DNA of 6,074 bases from Campylobacterota bacterium (lineage in GTDB: Bacteria; Campylobacterota; Campylobacteria; Campylobacterales; Sulfurovaceae), in the NCBI GenBank assembly GCA_022600655.1, contig JAHZJZ010000289.1, positions 1-6,074 on the forward strand. The letters run 5' to 3'. Position numbers and translations under genes: made by a program. A model generated the notes under the pieces. It ran no database searches, was not told where the DNA came from, and was given only the letters and a program-made list of their open reading frames with translations. This document shows positions 1-6,074 of this stretch, piece by piece (within the stretch, counting starts at the first letter, position 1; each line of letters opens with the position of its first letter).

Positions 1-106
1 AAATTTATTTGATAATTTAAATTTTTATAGAAATTGTAACCTATTGAGTATTTTTAAAAAACTAGAGATATTAAGAGGTTTTGAGTGAAAATAAAAGAGA
101 AAATAG

Positions 107-144
107 AAAAAGTTGACATAGAAGAGAGACTCTTCTATGTTTTT
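107..144 (-). terminator. Rho-independent terminator of the flavoprotein-cytochrome unit, possibly bidirectional
   Basis: The arms ACATAGAAGAG (116-126) and CTCTTCTATGT (130-140) are perfect 11-bp reverse complements around a 3-nt loop. On the minus strand the stem is followed by CAAC and five Ts (complement of 107-111); on the plus strand it runs directly into TTTTT (140-144). It sits 31 nt beyond the cytochrome stop codon, the right place to end this transcript. The plus-strand T-run is closer to the stem, so it could also stop transcription arriving from the left. Confidence 0.8.
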
Positions 145-170
145 GTACGGGTTTAAAGCGTTTGTTTTAG

Positions 171-584
171 TTACTCTGCAGGTGCTTCTTCTGTAACAGC
201 AGGTGCATCTTTTTTATAGAAATTTTTCTCTATATAAAGTGCCATCTCTTTAGGATCATAGTTATACCCTTTAGCAAGAAGTTTTTGCATATTATGCTCC
301 ATAACATCATGATCTGTTCCTGAAGATTGGTTAAGACCACCATTTTTAACATCATAAAGATCAAGCTCTAACTCTCCAGCTTGTCTATCATTCATTGGTG
401 GTGTTTTCTTCGTAGGCATACCCTCTGCATTATTACCATGACACTTACTACACTTTTGCGTAAAGACCTCCTCAGCTGTCTTATCATAGGTGATTTTTTC
501 CCCTCCTGAACTACCCCCATCTAAACATCCTGAAAATGTAAATAGTGTAGCAATTGCCATTAGTGTTATATTGATTTTTCTCAT
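171..584 (-). CDS. Monohaem c-type cytochrome lipoprotein, probable electron-acceptor partner of the upstream flavoprotein
   Basis: This 137-residue exported cytochrome has a lipoprotein signal: a basic MRK start, a hydrophobic segment to about 17, and the lipobox FSGC with acylated Cys20. A short Gly/Ser linker follows (23-28). The single haem site is CSKCH (45-49), with His49 as one axial ligand. Met99 in EHNMQKLL is the likely second ligand, since it is followed by an ALYIEKNF helix (115-122) of the kind that closes class I cytochrome c folds. Met94 is an alternative. The tail (126-137) is Ala/Pro/Glu-rich. The ATG at 584 has AAAGGAG at 592-598 with a 7-nt gap. It starts 34 nt after the flavoprotein stop and precedes a terminator, so it is the second and last gene of the unit. 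In the classical FccAB pair the cytochrome subunit comes first; here the order is reversed. A role in passing electrons from the flavoprotein to a terminal oxidase or reductase is inferred from position. The haem and lipobox calls are read directly. Confidence 0.85.
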   Translation of the reverse strand: MRKINITLMAIATLFTFSGCLDGGSSGGEKITYDKTAEEVFTQKCSKCHGNNAEGMPTKKTPPMNDRQAGELELDLYDVKNGGLNQSSGTDHDVMEHNMQKLLAKGYNYDPKEMALYIEKNFYKKDAPAVTEEAPAE

Positions 585-618
585 ATTGTTTCTCCTTTTA
601 TTCTTATCTATTTATAAC

Positions 619-2082
619 TTACGCTCTACCAGAAAGCATACCGAACTGTGTCATTGGCTTAAGTGCATAAACTTTTAGCAACCACCAAATCCATCTCTCC
701 TGTGAAGGGTCAAGTGGGAATGATGGTGTTGGTTTTTTAGTCCAATTAAACTCTGCCAACATTACCGTACCAAGACTTGTAATCAAAGGACAAACTGTAT
801 AACCAGCATATTTTTCATTTTTATTAATATCTCCACCCTCCATAAGTGTAATAATATTATTTACAACTACTTTGTACTGTTTTCTAGCAGATCCACCAGT
901 TTTACCCATTGGAATACCTGCGATATCACCTAGAGAAAATATATTTGGAAATTTAACATGTTGAAGTGTCTCTTTATCAACAGGAACCCAACCTTTACCT
1001 GAACCAATTGGTGAACTACCTATCTCTTCAGCTGCAACCATTGGAGGGGTAATATGCATAAAGTCATAAGGCACAGTAACTTTTTCACTTCTTAAGTTGA
1101 TACCGTACTCTTCAAGATCCTCATCCCACTCACCTTTCTCTTTCCAGTGTCTATTAAAAGTAGCAGTCTTTCCCCCAGGATCAACAGCAATAAGGTTATG
1201 TCGATAATTCCACTTCATATTTCGCTCTTCAAACTGTTTTTGAATCGCATTGTGATACTCAGGTACACCAAACATTTTAGAACCATTTGGATAGAACATA
1301 AGTTCAGCATTCTCTCTAGCACCAGCCTCTCTAAGTCTTGCATCAGTTAGATACATAATCTTTTTAGGTGCTCCACCACACTTAATAGGCGTATTAGGGT
1401 GAGTAAATACCCCTTTTACTTTTTTACCAGACTTTGCATCTTCAACAAACTTTTGCATCTGTGTCCAAGTATCCGTTGCTCCATTAGCAAAGTAGATAGA
1501 GGCTAAACCATTTTGACCAATAACTTTTCTTACAGCAGCATCATCACCTCTTGAAGTAATAGATTCAGTAATCCCTAAACCATCAATTTTAGAGAAGTCA
1601 AGCTTAAGTCCAGCAGCAATAACCAAATAGTCATAATTAACTGTTTTTCCACCAGATGTTTTAACGGTGTTAGCTTTTGGATCAAACTCAATAGCTTTCT
1701 CTTTAATTACAGTTACACCATTTGGAATAAAGTCTGCTGTTTGATACTCAGTATCGGCATTATCCCAAACACCTGCACCTACAAGAGTTTGACCTGGTTG
1801 ATAAGATGTTGCAGTGTCCCCTGGCTCAATAACGGTAATGTCTGGATTATCTAATGAGTTTGTAAATCTTGCCGCTGTTGACATACCTGCTAACCCAGCA
1901 CCAACAATTACAATTTTACCTTTTGCAGCACTCGCTTTAACTTCTGTTGTTGCACCTGTTGCCATAAGGGCTGTAGCTCCACCCAAACCAAACATTTTAA
2001 TCGCGTCACGACGAGATACACCCTCATTTTTAAAGTGTGCGTCAATGAGCTCCATGCCCTCTTTCATCATCTTGTTATCCAC
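619..2082 (-). CDS. TAT-exported FAD-dependent oxidoreductase of the sulfide:quinone oxidoreductase / flavocytochrome c (FccB) family
   Basis: This is a probable periplasmic flavoenzyme that takes electrons from sulfide or a related reduced sulfur compound. It starts at GTG (2082), supported by the Shine-Dalgarno site. The N-terminus has a twin-arginine signal: SRRDAIK (23-29), a Gly/Ala-rich stretch to about 46, and a likely cleavage site after ASA (50-52). The FAD Rossmann motif VIVGAGLAG (58-66) and ribose-binding Glu86 in VIEP follow. Further on are VIAAGLKLDF (154-163), the family motif NTPIKCGGAPKK (230-241, Cys235), HITPPM (343-348) and the second FAD motif LGDIAGIP (384-391). YTVCPLIT (428-435, Cys431) precedes an aromatic-rich amphipathic tail (about 462-485) like the one SQR uses to sit on the membrane. 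These are the only two cysteines. The Cys of FccB's GWCPVD is Val366 here, and the Cys after GD in human SQOR is Ile387. The 487 residues exceed a typical FccB, partly because of a 22-residue lead-in to the TAT motif. The adjacent cytochrome gene suggests the electron acceptor. The fold is secure; the substrate is inferred. Confidence 0.8.
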   Translation of the reverse strand: MDNKMMKEGMELIDAHFKNEGVSRRDAIKMFGLGGATALMATGATTEVKASAAKGKIVIVGAGLAGMSTAARFTNSLDNPDITVIEPGDTATSYQPGQTLVGAGVWDNADTEYQTADFIPNGVTVIKEKAIEFDPKANTVKTSGGKTVNYDYLVIAAGLKLDFSKIDGLGITESITSRGDDAAVRKVIGQNGLASIYFANGATDTWTQMQKFVEDAKSGKKVKGVFTHPNTPIKCGGAPKKIMYLTDARLREAGARENAELMFYPNGSKMFGVPEYHNAIQKQFEERNMKWNYRHNLIAVDPGGKTATFNRHWKEKGEWDEDLEEYGINLRSEKVTVPYDFMHITPPMVAAEEIGSSPIGSGKGWVPVDKETLQHVKFPNIFSLGDIAGIPMGKTGGSARKQYKVVVNNIITLMEGGDINKNEKYAGYTVCPLITSLGTVMLAEFNWTKKPTPSFPLDPSQERWIWWLLKVYALKPMTQFGMLSGRA

Positions 2083-2087
2083 AATTT

Positions 2088-2094
2088 CTCCTTT
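2088..2094 (-). promoter_or_regulatory. Shine-Dalgarno site that fixes the GTG start of the flavoprotein gene
   Basis: AAAGGAG on the minus strand lies 5 nt before GTG at 2080-2082. The first in-frame ATG codons (2068-2070 and 2065-2067) would be 17 nt or more from it, too far for normal initiation, so GTG is the better start. A 12-nt block, TAAAAGGAGAAA, is identical (2085-2096) to the one before the cytochrome gene (589-600). Confidence 0.8.
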
Positions 2095-2113
2095 TAAGTT
2101 TATCTAATAGACT

Positions 2114-2119
2114 ATTCTA
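2114..2119 (-). promoter_or_regulatory. Candidate sigma-70 -10 box for the flavoprotein-cytochrome unit
   Basis: On the minus strand TAGAAT (5 of 6 matches to TATAAT) follows a T-rich run ending TTTTTTATG. It lies 31 nt upstream of the GTG start, so the transcript would begin near 2107 with a leader of roughly 25 nt. There is no -35 box at normal spacing; the nearest TTGCAA (2148-2153) is too far, with a 28-nt gap. Campylobacterota housekeeping promoters are known to lack a conserved -35 and to rely on the -10 box with upstream T-rich periodicity, which fits. The whole 139-nt gap is very AT-rich, so a chance match is a real possibility. Confidence 0.45.
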
Positions 2120-2221
2120 CATAAAAAATATAAAATATAAAAGAAAATTGCAAATAAATCACTGATTTTAAATAAATATAACTAAAAGTAATTGTTTACA
2201 TTCATATTTTTAAAATTTTTT

Positions 2222-3826
2222 CTAAAAAATTTTTTCTATCATCAATTGTAAGGTCACTCGATTATTAAAATAATTCTCATTTATCCCGTAAGGCCGTGTA
2301 ATGTTTTGACCAATTTCAAATACCTCTTTGGTTTTAAAAAGTACCGCTTGTTGCACTATACCATTGTGTGAAAGTGTAAAACGACGATGTTCATCCTCTT
2401 TTCCCATGTTATTGACATCTTCTATTATCACATTAGAAGTTATAAATTTTGGTCTACTATTACCTTGCCCATAAGGTTCATAGCGTTTTAACATCTCTAT
2501 AAGTTCAAAACTAATCTCAGAAAAAGGCAATGTCCCTAAAATATCAGGATCAACATAATCTTCTGTATAGTTTTCAGCTAAGTAGTTACGTTGCAGTGTG
2601 GATTTAAATAACTCAAGATTTTCAATAGGCAGACTTAAACCAATGGCTGCATCATGTCCACCAAACTTATTAAGAAGGTGTTTACATCCACTAGTAACCT
2701 TAAAGAGATTACAAACATGGAAACTTCTTCCACTGCCTTTAAGGTCACCCTGTTCACTTTTGGTTAAGACAATAGCAGGTTTCTCATAGGCCCTTCCTAC
2801 ACGAGCAGCAACAATGCCTACCACACCCTCATGCCAATCTTCACCATCAACCACAATTACTTTATCATCTACATTAACTTTTCCCAAAGCCTCATCGGTA
2901 ATTTTCTGTTCAGTCGATTTTCGTTCGTTATTAAAATCAACCAGACGTTCTAGTCGTACCCTAGCATCATAAATATTACGGCTCATTAAGAACTGAGCTG
3001 CATATTTTGCATCATCCATTCGTCCTGCACTGTTTAAAATCGGTGCAATTTGGAAACCGATATCTTCAGCATTTAAACTTTTTTTATCTAGTCGTTCTAA
3101 AAAAGCTTTAATGGCAGGAAGTTCACTTCGGTTTAAGAGTTTCAACCCTGCTGTCACCATTGCTCGGTTAATATGCTGTAGTGGCATCATATCTGCAATA
3201 ATGGCTATGGCTACCAAGCCTATATAGGATTTTGTATCTACTAAACTAGATAAAACCCGATTAAGTGAAGCGATAAGATACCAAGCGATTTGAGCCCCAC
3301 ACACTTCATCATAAGGAAAAGTACAATCCTCTTGCTTCTGATCGACAATGGCATAGGCCTCAGGTAGCACTTCAGGTAGTAGATGATGATCAGTAATAAT
3401 CAGTTCAACATTATGTTCTCTACATAGTGCAGCGGCTTCTACAGCAGCAATTCCATTGTCCACAGTAATGGCTAAATCATAATCAACTATTCTAGGAATA
3501 ATATTGGCTGAGAGTCCATAACCATCAGAGAAACGGTTAGGAATAATCCACTCAAGCTCTACTCCTATCTCATCAAAAAAAAGCTTTATAAGTGTAGTAG
3601 AGACCACTCCATCGACATCATAATCACCAATTAAAACGATTTTTTCTTGATTATTAATGGCTTTAACAATCCGCTCTGTAGCTCTATCCATATCTTTAAA
3701 TATTGAGGGGTTTGGAAGATTGGCTAAAGAGAGAAATCCCTCTTTAGAGAAGCGTGTCTGTAGTTTCTCCTCTATCTCTTTAAAAGAGATGGAGGGGTAG
3801 CGTTCATCAACACTAGTTTGATTCAT
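2222..3826 (-). CDS. recJ: Single-stranded-DNA-specific 5'-3' exonuclease RecJ
   Basis: RecJ degrades single-stranded DNA 5' to 3' in RecF-type recombination, mismatch repair and base-excision repair; it is a metal-dependent cytoplasmic enzyme. The 534 residues carry the full DHH-family set: motif I GDYDVDG (67-73), TVDNG (121-125), TDHH (145-148) and IADMMPL (210-216). NSAGR (265-269) and WHEGVVGIVA (331-340) follow, then the DHHA1 part with GSGRS (364-368) and FGGHDAAIG (388-396). The C-terminal third (about 430-534), with YEPYGQGNSRPKF at 449-461, corresponds to the OB-like DNA-binding domain. It is somewhat shorter than E. coli RecJ (577), as I would expect for this group. The ATG at 3826 lies inside the end of pyrG with no strong Shine-Dalgarno site, which suggests translation coupled to pyrG. 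All expected metal-binding Asp and His residues are present. The stop is TAG. Confidence 0.96.
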   Translation of the reverse strand: MNQTSVDERYPSISFKEIEEKLQTRFSKEGFLSLANLPNPSIFKDMDRATERIVKAINNQEKIVLIGDYDVDGVVSTTLIKLFFDEIGVELEWIIPNRFSDGYGLSANIIPRIVDYDLAITVDNGIAAVEAAALCREHNVELIITDHHLLPEVLPEAYAIVDQKQEDCTFPYDEVCGAQIAWYLIASLNRVLSSLVDTKSYIGLVAIAIIADMMPLQHINRAMVTAGLKLLNRSELPAIKAFLERLDKKSLNAEDIGFQIAPILNSAGRMDDAKYAAQFLMSRNIYDARVRLERLVDFNNERKSTEQKITDEALGKVNVDDKVIVVDGEDWHEGVVGIVAARVGRAYEKPAIVLTKSEQGDLKGSGRSFHVCNLFKVTSGCKHLLNKFGGHDAAIGLSLPIENLELFKSTLQRNYLAENYTEDYVDPDILGTLPFSEISFELIEMLKRYEPYGQGNSRPKFITSNVIIEDVNNMGKEDEHRRFTLSHNGIVQQAVLFKTKEVFEIGQNITRPYGINENYFNNRVTLQLMIEKIF

Positions 3827-5447
3827 GTGTTAATGCTGTCTTTACAAATGCTAAAATAGATGGATTTGGATTTTGCAATCTAGAGGTAAACTCTGGATGG
3901 AACTGAACACCTAAAAACCAAGGGTGATTTTGAACCTCTACAGCTTCTATTAATCCCTCAGACTCACCAGTAATTAGCATACCATGAGATTCCAGTGCTT
4001 CTCTATACTTTGGATTAGCCTCATATCGATGTCGATGTCGTTCATAAATGGTTGAAGCACCATAAGCTTCTCTTAGATTAGAGCCTTCCAGTGTATCACA
4101 TTCATATTCACCTAAACGTAAGGTTCCACCCATAGGTGAAGTGGTAGTACGTATCTGTTTTGCTCCTGCAGAGTCAATAAACTCATCAATTAAGTAGATA
4201 ATTGGCTCTTTTGTATTCGGATCAAACTCTACAGAAGTTGCTTCCTCAATACCCAATACATTACGAGCAAACTCTACCATAGCTAACTGCATACCTAAGC
4301 ATATACCTAAAAAGGGGATATTGTTCTCTCTAGCATATTGAATGGTTTGAATTTTTCCTTCAACCCCACGCTCACCAAAACCACCAGCAACCAAAACACC
4401 ATCACAATCAACTAGGTACTGTTTGGCACTATTATTTTCTACTTTTTCACTATCTACCCATTTAATTTCAACATCAGCATCAAGATTTGCTCCTGCGTGA
4501 ATAAGTGCTTCAGTTAATGACTTATAAGACTCTTTTAAATCCAAATATTTACCAACAAAAGCAATTTTTACTTTTTGAGTCGGTTCAATAATTTTATGAA
4601 CTAAATCTGACCAACGTTGCATATTAGGTTTAAGTTCATCTAACTCTAACTGTTTGGCTATTGGTATTAAAATATCTTGAGCCATAAAATTTAGAGGAAC
4701 TTCATAAATGGTTGGAGCATCAACAGCTTCAATGACTGAATTCTCTTCTACGTCACAAGAGTAAGCAATTTTACGTTTAATATCACTTGGTATACGCTCT
4801 TCACTTCTGAGTATTAGCATGTGTGGGGTAATACCAATTCTTCGTAACTCTTGAACCGAGTGTTGGGTTGGTTTGGTTTTAAGTTCACCCGCAGTACGAA
4901 TATAAGGAAGTAAAGTAACATGAATATTCATAACATAACTTTTACCAAACTCATGTTTCATTTGACGTATGGTTTCAAGAAAAGGCATTCCCTCCATATC
5001 ACCTGTGGTTCCACCAAGCTCTACAATTAAAATGTCTTTGGTTTCACCAGCTAAAACAATACGCTCTTTAATCTCATTGGTAATATGAGGAACAATCTGT
5101 ATGGTTTTTCCTAGATATTTACCTTGACGCTCATTTTCAATAACTGTTTTATAAATTTGACCTGTTGTAAAGTTATTGTTTTGAGTTAAAGAGTTATCTA
5201 AAAATCGCTCATAGTGTCCAAGATCTAAATCTGTTTCAGCACCATCTTTAGTTACAAATACTTCACCATGCTCTAGTGGTGACATTGTTCCAGGATCAAC
5301 ATTGATATAGGGATCAAGCTTAAGAACACCTACTCTAAATCCAGAGTGTTTTAAAAGTGTTCCCATACTTGCTGCAGTAATTCCTTTACCAAGAGAGCTC
5401 AATACTCCACCTGTTACAAATATATATTTGGTTTGTGTGTTAGTCAT
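3813..5447 (-). CDS. pyrG: CTP synthase (glutamine-hydrolysing)
   Basis: PyrG makes CTP from UTP, ATP and glutamine in the cytoplasm, the last step of pyrimidine nucleotide synthesis. The 544 residues match the usual length (about 545). The N-terminal synthetase domain has the P-loop TGGVLSSLGKG (12-22), KLDPYINVDPGTMSP (43-57), EHGEVFVT (59-66), GHYERFL (77-83), ELGGTTGDME (143-152) and KTKPTQHSV (190-198). The C-terminal class I glutamine amidotransferase domain has the oxyanion-hole loop GGFGERG (355-361), the nucleophile Cys383 in GICLGMQ, and the His517/Glu519 pair in QFHPEF, so the triad is complete. The ATG at 5447 is preceded by GAGGAA at 5456-5461 with an 8-nt gap. The gene follows dnaN by 18 nt and its last 14 nt overlap recJ. 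One small oddity is Thr148 in GGTTGD, where most family members have Val. The identification is certain. Confidence 0.98.
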   Translation of the reverse strand: MTNTQTKYIFVTGGVLSSLGKGITAASMGTLLKHSGFRVGVLKLDPYINVDPGTMSPLEHGEVFVTKDGAETDLDLGHYERFLDNSLTQNNNFTTGQIYKTVIENERQGKYLGKTIQIVPHITNEIKERIVLAGETKDILIVELGGTTGDMEGMPFLETIRQMKHEFGKSYVMNIHVTLLPYIRTAGELKTKPTQHSVQELRRIGITPHMLILRSEERIPSDIKRKIAYSCDVEENSVIEAVDAPTIYEVPLNFMAQDILIPIAKQLELDELKPNMQRWSDLVHKIIEPTQKVKIAFVGKYLDLKESYKSLTEALIHAGANLDADVEIKWVDSEKVENNSAKQYLVDCDGVLVAGGFGERGVEGKIQTIQYARENNIPFLGICLGMQLAMVEFARNVLGIEEATSVEFDPNTKEPIIYLIDEFIDSAGAKQIRTTTSPMGGTLRLGEYECDTLEGSNLREAYGASTIYERHRHRYEANPKYREALESHGMLITGESEGLIEAVEVQNHPWFLGVQFHPEFTSRLQNPNPSILAFVKTALTHESN

Positions 5448-5465
5448 CTATTTTATTCCTCAATT

Positions 5466-6074
5466 TTAAACAATGATTGGCATTATAACGGTTATAAATT
5501 GATTATCCTTTAAAACAAAAGGTAATGTTGGTTCATTTAATAAAATCTCAAACTCACTGTTATCTAACTGGGAAATAAAGTCTAAAAGGTATCTGCTGTT
5601 TACATTTAAATCAAAACGATTTTCTAAACCTGTAGCGATTAAAAGTTCTGTTTTAGCTTCAATATTATCTGCAGCTAAAGAGTTAAATATGATAGACTCA
5701 TCTAAAAATGATATTTTAATCTCTTGAGAGATGGTAGTAATCATCTTAATCGCCTCTAGCATCTCTTTTTTAGGTAATCTAATAGTGTATTTACTCTCTT
5801 TAGGGATAATTCGCTCATAGTCTGGAAAGTTACCATTAATCAATCTACTAAAGAAATAGTAATTTTTATTTTGAATAATTAGATTGGTTTCATCATAATA
5901 GATATTAATTTGATCCATAAATAGTTTTTGTATCTCTAAAATAGCTTTTTTAGGAATAATAATAGAGAGTTGGTTTTCGCTACTATTATTAATCTTAACG
6001 ACAGAAAGTCTTCGGGTATCGGTTCCAACTAATTCTGTAGAATCATTTTTAATATTAAGCAGTGCTCCATTAAG
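5466..6074 (-). CDS. dnaN: DNA polymerase III subunit beta (sliding clamp), C-terminal part; 5' end beyond the window
   Basis: DnaN forms the ring-shaped dimer that holds DNA polymerase III on DNA. The reading frame stays open to the right edge: 52 codons upstream of the internal ATG at 5918 encode recognisable clamp sequence, so that ATG is not the start. The visible 202 residues run from within domain II to the C-terminus. The fragment begins LNGALLNIK, continues with GTDTRRLSVV (the partner-binding cleft, where E. coli has ATDGHRLAV), then IIIPKKAILEIQKLF, the domain III signature RLINGNFPDYERIIPK, and LNVNSRYLLDF. It ends MPIIV where E. coli ends MPMRL. Against the E. coli clamp of 366 residues, about 150 N-terminal residues are missing off the edge. 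The frame is intact and nothing suggests decay. The gene stops with TAA 18 nt before pyrG, so the two are probably co-transcribed. The family call is secure; I cannot tell whether this is the only dnaN in the genome. Confidence 0.95.
   Translation of the reverse strand, partial: LNGALLNIKNDSTELVGTDTRRLSVVKINNSSENQLSIIIPKKAILEIQKLFMDQINIYYDETNLIIQNKNYYFFSRLINGNFPDYERIIPKESKYTIRLPKKEMLEAIKMITTISQEIKISFLDESIIFNSLAADNIEAKTELLIATGLENRFDLNVNSRYLLDFISQLDNSEFEILLNEPTLPFVLKDNQFITVIMPIIV

Noticed and set aside
33..38. Minus-strand TACAAT as a -10 box for a gene beyond the left edge
   Set aside because: Plausible in shape, but the region is extremely AT-rich, there is no supporting -35 box, and the gene it would serve is not visible.
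113..141. Apparent plus-strand promoter: TTGACA at 113-118 and TATGTT at 136-141 with 17-nt spacing
   Set aside because: Both elements are part of or abut the terminator hairpin and no gene follows on the plus strand; likely coincidence.
490..678. Plus-strand open frame opposite the cytochrome and the end of the flavoprotein gene
   Set aside because: It lies antisense to two well-supported genes, is low-complexity (Ile/Leu/Phe-rich), and matches no family I recognise.
1147..1350. Plus-strand open frame inside the flavoprotein gene
   Set aside because: Antisense shadow with no recognisable motif.
1814..2107. Plus-strand open frame opposite the flavoprotein signal peptide
   Set aside because: It is fully explained as the complement of a conserved coding region; its hydrophobic look mirrors the Ala/Gly-rich TAT segment.
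2598..2789. Plus-strand open frame inside recJ
   Set aside because: Antisense to the conserved DHHA1 region of RecJ and without a family signature.
3575..3582. Eight-base homopolymer (T8 on the coding strand) in recJ as a phase-variation tract
   Set aside because: It encodes conserved-looking LFF residues in frame, is short for a slipping tract, and RecJ is not a typical phase-variable surface or restriction gene.
5466..5918. Reading the dnaN segment as a complete 150-residue protein starting at ATG 5918
   Set aside because: The frame continues upstream to the window edge and encodes canonical sliding-clamp motifs (LNGALL, GTDTRRL), so the ATG is internal.

Overview
The window looks like ordinary chromosomal DNA from an AT-rich member of the Campylobacterota (formerly Epsilonproteobacteria), probably a sulfur-oxidising type related to Sulfurimonas, Sulfurovum or Arcobacter. 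Three things point there. The DnaN fragment reads like the Campylobacter/Helicobacter type (GTDTRRL in place of the enterobacterial ATDGHRL, and IPKKAILE). pyrG and recJ are adjacent, as I recall for Campylobacter jejuni. There is also an exported sulfide-dehydrogenase-like flavoprotein with a small c-type cytochrome. The genus is an inference; no RNA gene is present to settle it.

All five genes lie on the minus strand, so transcription runs from the right edge to the left. At the right edge is the C-terminal 202 codons of dnaN (sliding clamp), cut by the window end. It is followed after 18 nt by pyrG (CTP synthase), which overlaps recJ (single-strand exonuclease) by 14 nt. This tight dnaN-pyrG-recJ block is probably one operon and combines replication processivity, nucleotide supply and repair.

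A 139-nt, very AT-rich intergenic stretch (2083-2221) separates this block from the second unit. It holds a plausible promoter, two small palindromes and a strong Shine-Dalgarno site. The second unit is a two-gene operon: a TAT-exported FAD oxidoreductase of the sulfide:quinone oxidoreductase/flavocytochrome c family, then 34 nt later a monohaem cytochrome c lipoprotein. Together they look like a periplasmic sulfide (or other reduced sulfur) dehydrogenase with its electron acceptor. A perfect 11-bp hairpin with flanking T-runs closes the unit.

The leftmost 106 nt carry no gene that I can support. The most interesting points are the flavoprotein's cysteine content (only one of the two expected redox cysteines is present), its mixed SQR/FccB architecture, and the placement of dnaN next to pyrG rather than gyrB. 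I found no mobile element, CRISPR array, tRNA, rRNA or clearly novel system.
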